Positions 31,910 through 36,274 of a DNA stretch of 36,274 nucleotides are shown in pieces. A program made the translations under genes and the position numbers. The notes beneath the pieces were generated by a model. That model did not search any database, had not been told where the DNA came from, and was given only the letters and a program-made list of their open reading frames with translations. Position 1 is the stretch's first letter, and each line of letters opens with the position of its first letter. The stretch comes from CAZXCK01 sp964639225 (GTDB taxonomy: Bacteria; Chloroflexota; Anaerolineae; Aggregatilineales; Phototrophicaceae): assembly GCA_964639225.1 (NCBI GenBank), contig CAZXCK010000026.1, positions 1-36,274 on the forward strand, given 5' to 3'.

Positions 31910-33522
31910 CAGCGGATTTCGTCCAGGTTACCGCGCAGCAGAAAATTGAGCACCAGGGAATCGACGAGTGTTTCCACAGGTGCGCGATCATCAGTAAAGA
32001 CAAGTTCGGAAGGGCGGATGGGGACCAGTGCATCTACACTTCTGGCCAGCACTTCAACTAGCAGTGGGTCGGCATCGTCAGCCAACAGGGCCAGATTACC
32101 CGCCAGATTGTCAGCATGGGTAGGCTGGTTAGTGGCAACCAGCACTGTATTGAACGATCGCGGCACATCGACAGCATGTACTGACGGGAACACTTCCAGC
32201 AGAGTCCGTGTCATGGCATCGACCAGACGCCGATCCGTACTGGTACGCCCCACATTGATTGCCACAACGCCATCCGGCAGCAGATGTTCGCGGACTTCCT
32301 GGAAGAACTCAACTGTTGTCAGATGCCAGGGGATGTAAGGTGGTCGATAAGCATCGATCGCCACCACGCTGTATCGTTCATCCAGGCGATTCAATCCATA
32401 TCGTCCATCTTCGGCGTACACGCGGAGACCGGGCATTTCTTCGGGATTCATATCAAAATAAAGTTCGCCGGCACGTATCACACCAGGATCGATCTCAAGC
32501 CCGACCATCGGGATGTCACCATATATCCTGATGTACTGACGCGGTATGGTACCGGCTGCCAGTCCGATTACCATCAGGCTTTCTACACGGTCCGGTGTAA
32601 CCGGCGGCGCATTGAAGTAAGGAGCAGCCAGGAATATATCCCAGGTGCCATCAAAGAGGTAGCGTTCAGGGTGCCATATACTGTGTACACCCTGGCCCTC
32701 GTTCAGATACAGATAACGATAGCCGTTCTGATCTTCCTGAACCTGAATGTAGTTGTAGCCGCTTTCCTCTTCGTGTATCAACACTGCGCTGGCCAGCGGC
32801 GAACGCAGGGGTCCACTGAGTGCGAATACTGTGAGAATTGCAATCACTGCCGGCATCCATAACCAGCGAAGTACTTTCGCCCCCTGCACACCCCACAAAC
32901 CGATCAAACCCACTACATACAGAATGCCTGAGAACAGCAGGAACGTTCGGAATGTGCCCAGTTCAGGGATCAGGAGCAGGGTGGGGACAAACGTGCCAAT
33001 GATACTGCCAAGGGTACTAATGGCGTAAATCTGGCCGGAGATACGTCCCGCATCGTTTGGATTCATGATGGCCAGGCGGATGGCAAAAGGCGAGACACAT
33101 CCCAGCAAGGTGATTGGGATAGAAAACAGAACCAGCACCGATATGAATGAGCCAATGGCCAGAGCAGCCTCTGCTCCGACAACAGCCTGCGCAGCAATCC
33201 GTAGTACGGGCCGTGCCACCAGTGGAATGAGTGCACACAGGAAAGCGCCCCAAACCAGGATGGAGTAAAAAGTTGCAGGGTAGGGCGAACGGTCCGCCCA
33301 GCGCCCACCAATAAAATAACCCACTGTCAGATAGAGCAGAATGAGGCCAATGACATTCGCCCATACGAGATTACTGGTTCCAAATACGCTGCCCAGCAGG
33401 CGCGAGGCTGACAGTTCAACAGCCAATGTGACCATACCGCTGGTGAATACCGCCAGATAAAGATAGTTCTTACCTGTGGTCAAGCCTGACTGGTTTTTGA
33501 GTGTCGTGGTTGTATCGGTCAT
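31909..33522 (-). CDS. Fused multi-pass membrane / spermidine synthase-like protein
   Basis: A 537-residue protein. Residues 18-235 hold about seven transmembrane helices. Residues about 255-500 form a spermidine-synthase-like Rossmann domain. The domain shows IGLAAGT (319-325) in place of the usual GGGxG, EIDP (E343), AEDGR (D372) and IDAY (D390). Such fused proteins are widespread, but polyamine synthesis by them is mostly unproven; the altered Gly-rich loop makes the substrate uncertain. It has its own promoter at 33542-33570 and is coupled to the DUF1461 gene. Confidence 0.82.
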   Translation of the reverse strand: MTDTTTTLKNQSGLTTGKNYLYLAVFTSGMVTLAVELSASRLLGSVFGTSNLVWANVIGLILLYLTVGYFIGGRWADRSPYPATFYSILVWGAFLCALIPLVARPVLRIAAQAVVGAEAALAIGSFISVLVLFSIPITLLGCVSPFAIRLAIMNPNDAGRISGQIYAISTLGSIIGTFVPTLLLIPELGTFRTFLLFSGILYVVGLIGLWGVQGAKVLRWLWMPAVIAILTVFALSGPLRSPLASAVLIHEEESGYNYIQVQEDQNGYRYLYLNEGQGVHSIWHPERYLFDGTWDIFLAAPYFNAPPVTPDRVESLMVIGLAAGTIPRQYIRIYGDIPMVGLEIDPGVIRAGELYFDMNPEEMPGLRVYAEDGRYGLNRLDERYSVVAIDAYRPPYIPWHLTTVEFFQEVREHLLPDGVVAINVGRTSTDRRLVDAMTRTLLEVFPSVHAVDVPRSFNTVLVATNQPTHADNLAGNLALLADDADPLLVEVLARSVDALVPIRPSELVFTDDRAPVETLVDSLVLNFLLRGNLDEIR

Positions 33523-33541
33523 GAAAATTCCGCAGATGATC

Positions 33542-33570
33542 TATATAGTCGTGAACAGCCAACGTATCAA
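33542..33570 (-). promoter_or_regulatory. Promoter of the spermidine synthase-like/DUF1461 unit
   Basis: On the minus strand TTGATA (33565-33570), a 17-nt spacer and TATATA (33542-33547), located in the 63-nt gap after the DUF58 gene. It may also feed yvcK, gap and beyond. Confidence 0.65.
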
Positions 33571-33585
33571 TCAGTCAAAGCCCGA

Positions 33586-34839
33586 CTAACCTGGACGCTG
33601 TGCGAGCGCAGTGCTCAGGTCGTCACCTCGCTTAACATCTATGGTTGGTATTTTCGCAATTTGCAAGAGGGCGCGGATGTCATTCACCGCTCCCGATCCG
33701 TTGAAAGTTGCTGGATCAACCAGGACACACATCGCACGCAGACCACGCCGGCTGAGAATTTGTGCTTCGGTTATCCACTGTTTGTCTGTGGATGACGTCA
33801 CAATAATAATAGTGGTCCCCCTGGTAAAATGCGGTGTCTCCAGAGTAAGCATCTGCCCTAGCGTATAATTCGACGTGCTGCGCGCGACTGCCAGCGATTC
33901 CAGAATACGGGTCAACTGACGGTTACCGCGCTCTGGCTGGTGGATTTCGCGGTTTGGTGTGTAGGCTGCGAAACCAACTGCGCGTTCCATCTCGATGAAG
34001 TATTTCCCCAGCGAAGCAGCAATAACGGCGATATATTCCTCAGTAGACGGTGGAATCTCACGACCCGTAGGGATAATCGCACCCGTTCCATCTACGCGCT
34101 GGATTGCAGGGTCTTCTACCAGTGACGCGCGAGAGAAATCAGCAAACAACCAGATATCGACCAGTGGATCGATTTCAAACTCTTTAACGATCAGCCTGTC
34201 TTTGCGAGCGGTGCTACGCCAGTGAATGCGATTGAAGCTATCTCCAGGCACATAGTCCCGCACGCCGGCAGCGTTGGTTGTCACATAATGTGAGCGGCGG
34301 CGCTGGGCTTCACCGCCAGTGAGCAGCCCCAACGGCAGTTCAACATTCCGCAGCGAGACAGTCGCCGGATAAACCAATACGCGGGATGTCGCTTCCAGGC
34401 GACGCTGGGCGAGAAACAAACCAAACGGATCACCACTGGTAATCATCAGCGGCCCCAAACGAAACTCGCCGCGAGCGATGCACCGAGTCCGTACCTGCCA
34501 GCGATACGTGCCTCGTACCCCTAGAGCCGGTACAACCTGGCTGGCCCGATGACCTGGCAGGTTAGAGTAATCACGCACTTCGAGCCATAATTTGGGTAGA
34601 ATAGCGCGATTCTGGACCATAAAGAATTCTTCGAGATTACGGCCAACCTGTCCACGCCGGGAGCGAGTACGACGGACAAGCCCCACCCAGCGAACCGACA
34701 GCCAGGCCCATAACATCGAGATGAAGAGCAGCCCACCAAGCACATAAGCCAGGTTGAAAAAAACCGTTCTTCCGGTGAAGAGACCAGTCACCAGGCCCAG
34801 AATCAGGAGTATATATACGGCATTGCGACGGCTTTGCAT
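33586..34839 (-). CDS. DUF58 domain protein
   Basis: A 417-residue protein with two N-terminal helices (about 8-22 and 27-48). An Ig-like segment follows, and then the DUF58 signature YVPGDSFNRIHWRSTARKDR with LIVKEFE (195-222). A von Willebrand A-like C-terminal part starts with DIWLFADFS. DUF58 proteins partner with MoxR ATPases, and the moxR gene lies only 8 nt upstream. The pair is thought to assist folding or maturation of other complexes, but the client here is unknown. A promoter directly follows this gene for the next unit. Confidence 0.9.
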   Translation of the reverse strand: MQSRRNAVYILLILGLVTGLFTGRTVFFNLAYVLGGLLFISMLWAWLSVRWVGLVRRTRSRRGQVGRNLEEFFMVQNRAILPKLWLEVRDYSNLPGHRASQVVPALGVRGTYRWQVRTRCIARGEFRLGPLMITSGDPFGLFLAQRRLEATSRVLVYPATVSLRNVELPLGLLTGGEAQRRRSHYVTTNAAGVRDYVPGDSFNRIHWRSTARKDRLIVKEFEIDPLVDIWLFADFSRASLVEDPAIQRVDGTGAIIPTGREIPPSTEEYIAVIAASLGKYFIEMERAVGFAAYTPNREIHQPERGNRQLTRILESLAVARSTSNYTLGQMLTLETPHFTRGTTIIIVTSSTDKQWITEAQILSRRGLRAMCVLVDPATFNGSGAVNDIRALLQIAKIPTIDVKRGDDLSTALAQRPG

Positions 34840-34847
34840 AAAAGCCC

Positions 34848-35843
34848 TCAGCGGATAGATGCGCCAGGAACCGGGGTCGAGATCAGGACATCCTGGATAA
34901 TCGTCCGGGAGGACACACGATTCACACGGGCTTCTGGTCCAACAATAACACGATGAGCCAGCGTAACCTCAGCCAATGCTTTAACATCGTCGGGTATGAC
35001 GTAGTCACGCCCGGCCATCGCGGCACGGGTCTGAGAGGTACGGAAAAGCGCCAGCGATCCGCGCGGGCTGCTGCCCAGGTAAACATCGGGATGATTACGA
35101 GTGGCGGTCACCAGCTCAACAATGTAACGTTTGACCTCTTCTGCTACGTAAACATGGCGTACCGCACGCTGCGCCGCGATGAGTTCCTCGACACTTACGA
35201 TCTGCTCCATGTTGTCAATTGGATGGCTGTACTGCTGTGATGACAATACCGTGAGTTCTTCGTCTGGACTGGGATAACCCAACTGAATCTTGAGCAGAAA
35301 GCGGTCCAACTGAGCTTCTGGCAAGGGGAAAGTACCTTCATACTCAATCGGGTTCTGTGTGGCAAGAATCAGGAAAGGATCGAGCATACCATAAGTAATA
35401 CCATCTACGGTAACCTGGCGTTCTTCCATCGCTTCCAGCAGCGCCGCCTGCGTTTTTGGCGTGGCCCGGTTGATTTCGTCTGCCAGGACGATCTGTGCCA
35501 TGATTGGACCAGCGCGAAACTCAAATTCACGTGTCTTCTGATTAAACATCGAAACGCCGGTGATATCAGACGGTAGCATGTCTGGCGTAAACTGAATACG
35601 GCTGAAAGACGCACCAATGGCACGGGCCAGAGCTTTGGCCATCATGGTTTTGCCGACACCGGGTATGTCTTCAATGAGAATGTGGCCCTGAGTAATCAAA
35701 CCCAGAACGGTCAGTCGGATTTCATTGCGCTTGCCCAGGATAACCTGACCGACGCTCTGCGCAAGGCGCTCGGCAACCTGCTGGACAATGCCTACCCCCT
35801 GATTTTCGGCGGATCGACGTGTGTGCTGATTGGGTCCGGACAT
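34848..35843 (-). CDS. MoxR-family AAA+ ATPase
   Basis: A 331-residue AAA+ ATPase. Walker A PGVGKT is at 61-66, Walker B with D122-E123 (VLADEINRATPKTQ), sensor 1 LATQNPIEYEGTFPLPEAQLDRF and the C-terminal lid with GSSPRGSLAL. MoxR ATPases act as chaperones with DUF58/VWA proteins. It is the first gene of the minus-strand run, behind a promoter at 35883-35911. No VWA-TPR genes of larger MoxR clusters are seen. Confidence 0.93.
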   Translation of the reverse strand: MSGPNQHTRRSAENQGVGIVQQVAERLAQSVGQVILGKRNEIRLTVLGLITQGHILIEDIPGVGKTMMAKALARAIGASFSRIQFTPDMLPSDITGVSMFNQKTREFEFRAGPIMAQIVLADEINRATPKTQAALLEAMEERQVTVDGITYGMLDPFLILATQNPIEYEGTFPLPEAQLDRFLLKIQLGYPSPDEELTVLSSQQYSHPIDNMEQIVSVEELIAAQRAVRHVYVAEEVKRYIVELVTATRNHPDVYLGSSPRGSLALFRTSQTRAAMAGRDYVIPDDVKALAEVTLAHRVIVGPEARVNRVSSRTIIQDVLISTPVPGASIR

Positions 35844-35882
35844 AACACTCGCTTCACTGTCAACATGAATAACAACACGTAC

Positions 35883-35911
35883 ATTATGACGATTGACACC
35901 CTAATCGTCCA
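35883..35911 (-). promoter_or_regulatory. Candidate promoter of moxR-DUF58
   Basis: On the minus strand TGGACG (35906-35911), a 17-nt spacer and CATAAT (35883-35888). The -10 box is good, the -35 box is weaker (four of six). The start would be near 35876. Confidence 0.45.
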
Positions 35912-35973
35912 GTTGTCGGTTTGCACGGCTACCCTACGACAACCCGATTGAACCTGTTTGTAAACCCACAAAC
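35912..35973. repeat. Two inverted repeats upstream of moxR
   Basis: GTTGTCG (35912-35918) with CGACAAC (35937-35943), and GTTTGT (35956-35961) with ACAAAC (35968-35973), lie just upstream of the candidate moxR -35 box. They could be operators. From here to the tRNA-Glu promoter (35974-36149) I see no gene, RNA or convincing site. Confidence 0.35.
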
Positions 35974-36149
35974 CATCAGTATAGGGTCAAGTTTGCAGGC
36001 TGAACAGTGCAGATGTCAGGGCTATCCAGGCCACTGCCTCAAAATCAGGGAGTTGAGCGAAAAAGCTGAAACTCTGCTTAATGGTCGCTTGGGGATGCTA
36101 GCCCTAGTATTCGATTGACCGCATTTTCAAGAAATCGCTCTTACAGACC

Positions 36150-36178
36150 TTGACCGGTGGGGGACATCTGTGTAAAAT
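36150..36178 (+). promoter_or_regulatory. Promoter of tRNA-Glu
   Basis: TTGACC (36150-36155), a 17-nt spacer and TAAAAT (36173-36178), with the tRNA 5' end about 22 nt downstream. Confidence 0.8.
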
Positions 36179-36199
36179 GTCGCTTGATAAGTCTAGGAC

Positions 36200-36272
36200 G
36201 CCCCATTCGTCTAGCGGCCTAGGACGTTGCCCTCTCAAGGCAAAAACAGGGGTTCGAGTCCCCTATGGGGCA
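36200..36272 (+). tRNA. tRNA-Glu (anticodon CTC)
   Basis: A 73-nt cloverleaf. The acceptor stem is GCCCCAT/ATGGGGC, the anticodon stem TTGCC/GGCAA encloses loop CTCTCAA, giving anticodon CTC for GAG, and the T arm contains GGTTCGAGTCC. The discriminator is A; the next bases are CA at the window edge, so a full CCA is not encoded directly after it. Confidence 0.96.
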
Positions 36273-36274
36273 CA

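Noticed and set aside
35682..36118. Small plus-strand ORFs upstream of tRNA-Glu (35682-35951 and 35921-36118)
   Set aside because: One is largely antisense to moxR, the other has no SD or recognisable composition; neither looks coding.
1..36274. tRNA-bounded genomic island
   Set aside because: The window begins and ends in tRNA genes, but there is no integrase, direct-repeat att site or accessory cargo; the genes are core metabolism.

Overview
This 36.3 kb window reads as a bacterial chromosome segment of roughly 53% GC (my estimate), dense in housekeeping genes. It has no integrase, transposase, CRISPR array or phage genes. The gene set and protein features suggest Chloroflexota, perhaps near Anaerolineae. 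The pointers are CimA-type isoleucine synthesis, a 7TM-GAF-PAS histidine kinase, a fused membrane/spermidine-synthase-like protein, a DUF1461 protein and a gap-pgk-tpiA cluster beside yvcK. The taxonomic placement is an inference.

Layout. Positions 1-362 hold tRNA-Pro(GGG) on the minus strand, a divergent promoter region with inverted repeats, and an arginine leader peptide with its attenuator. The genes argG-argH follow. Positions 3118-3328 hold a second promoter and a leader peptide rich in Ile, Leu and Val with its own attenuator. This leads into a nine-gene branched-chain amino acid operon, ilvE-ilvB-ilvN-ilvC-leuA-leuC-leuD-cimA-leuB, closed by a strong terminator at 14280-14316. A two-component pair (OmpR-type regulator and 7TM-GAF-PAS kinase) and an exported beta-propeller-like protein follow on the plus strand to 18442.

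Positions 18463-23458 are minus-strand: a small membrane protein, hflX, a class I aminotransferase, queA and ruvB. The ruvB promoter diverges from that of upp and a WecA/MraY-family transferase (plus strand, to 25283). Positions 25256-35843 are again minus-strand. In transcription order they are a MoxR ATPase, a DUF58 protein, a fused membrane/spermidine-synthase-like protein, a DUF1461 protein, yvcK, gap, pgk, tpiA and a membrane protein with a disordered tail. The window ends in tRNA-Glu(CTC).

The main discovery is the pair of ribosome-mediated transcription attenuators. The arg leader encodes a 24-residue peptide with seven Arg in ten residues. It has mutually exclusive protector, antiterminator and terminator helices that can be read directly from the sequence. 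The ilv leader has 11 Ile/Leu/Val residues in 12, followed by a 9-bp antiterminator and a 9-bp terminator. Leader-peptide attenuation is classical for branched-chain, His, Trp, Thr and Phe operons, but I know of no well-established bacterial case for arginine. A third possible control point lies before leuA: its ribosome-binding site is locked in a helix whose other arm sits inside a Val-containing mini-ORF.
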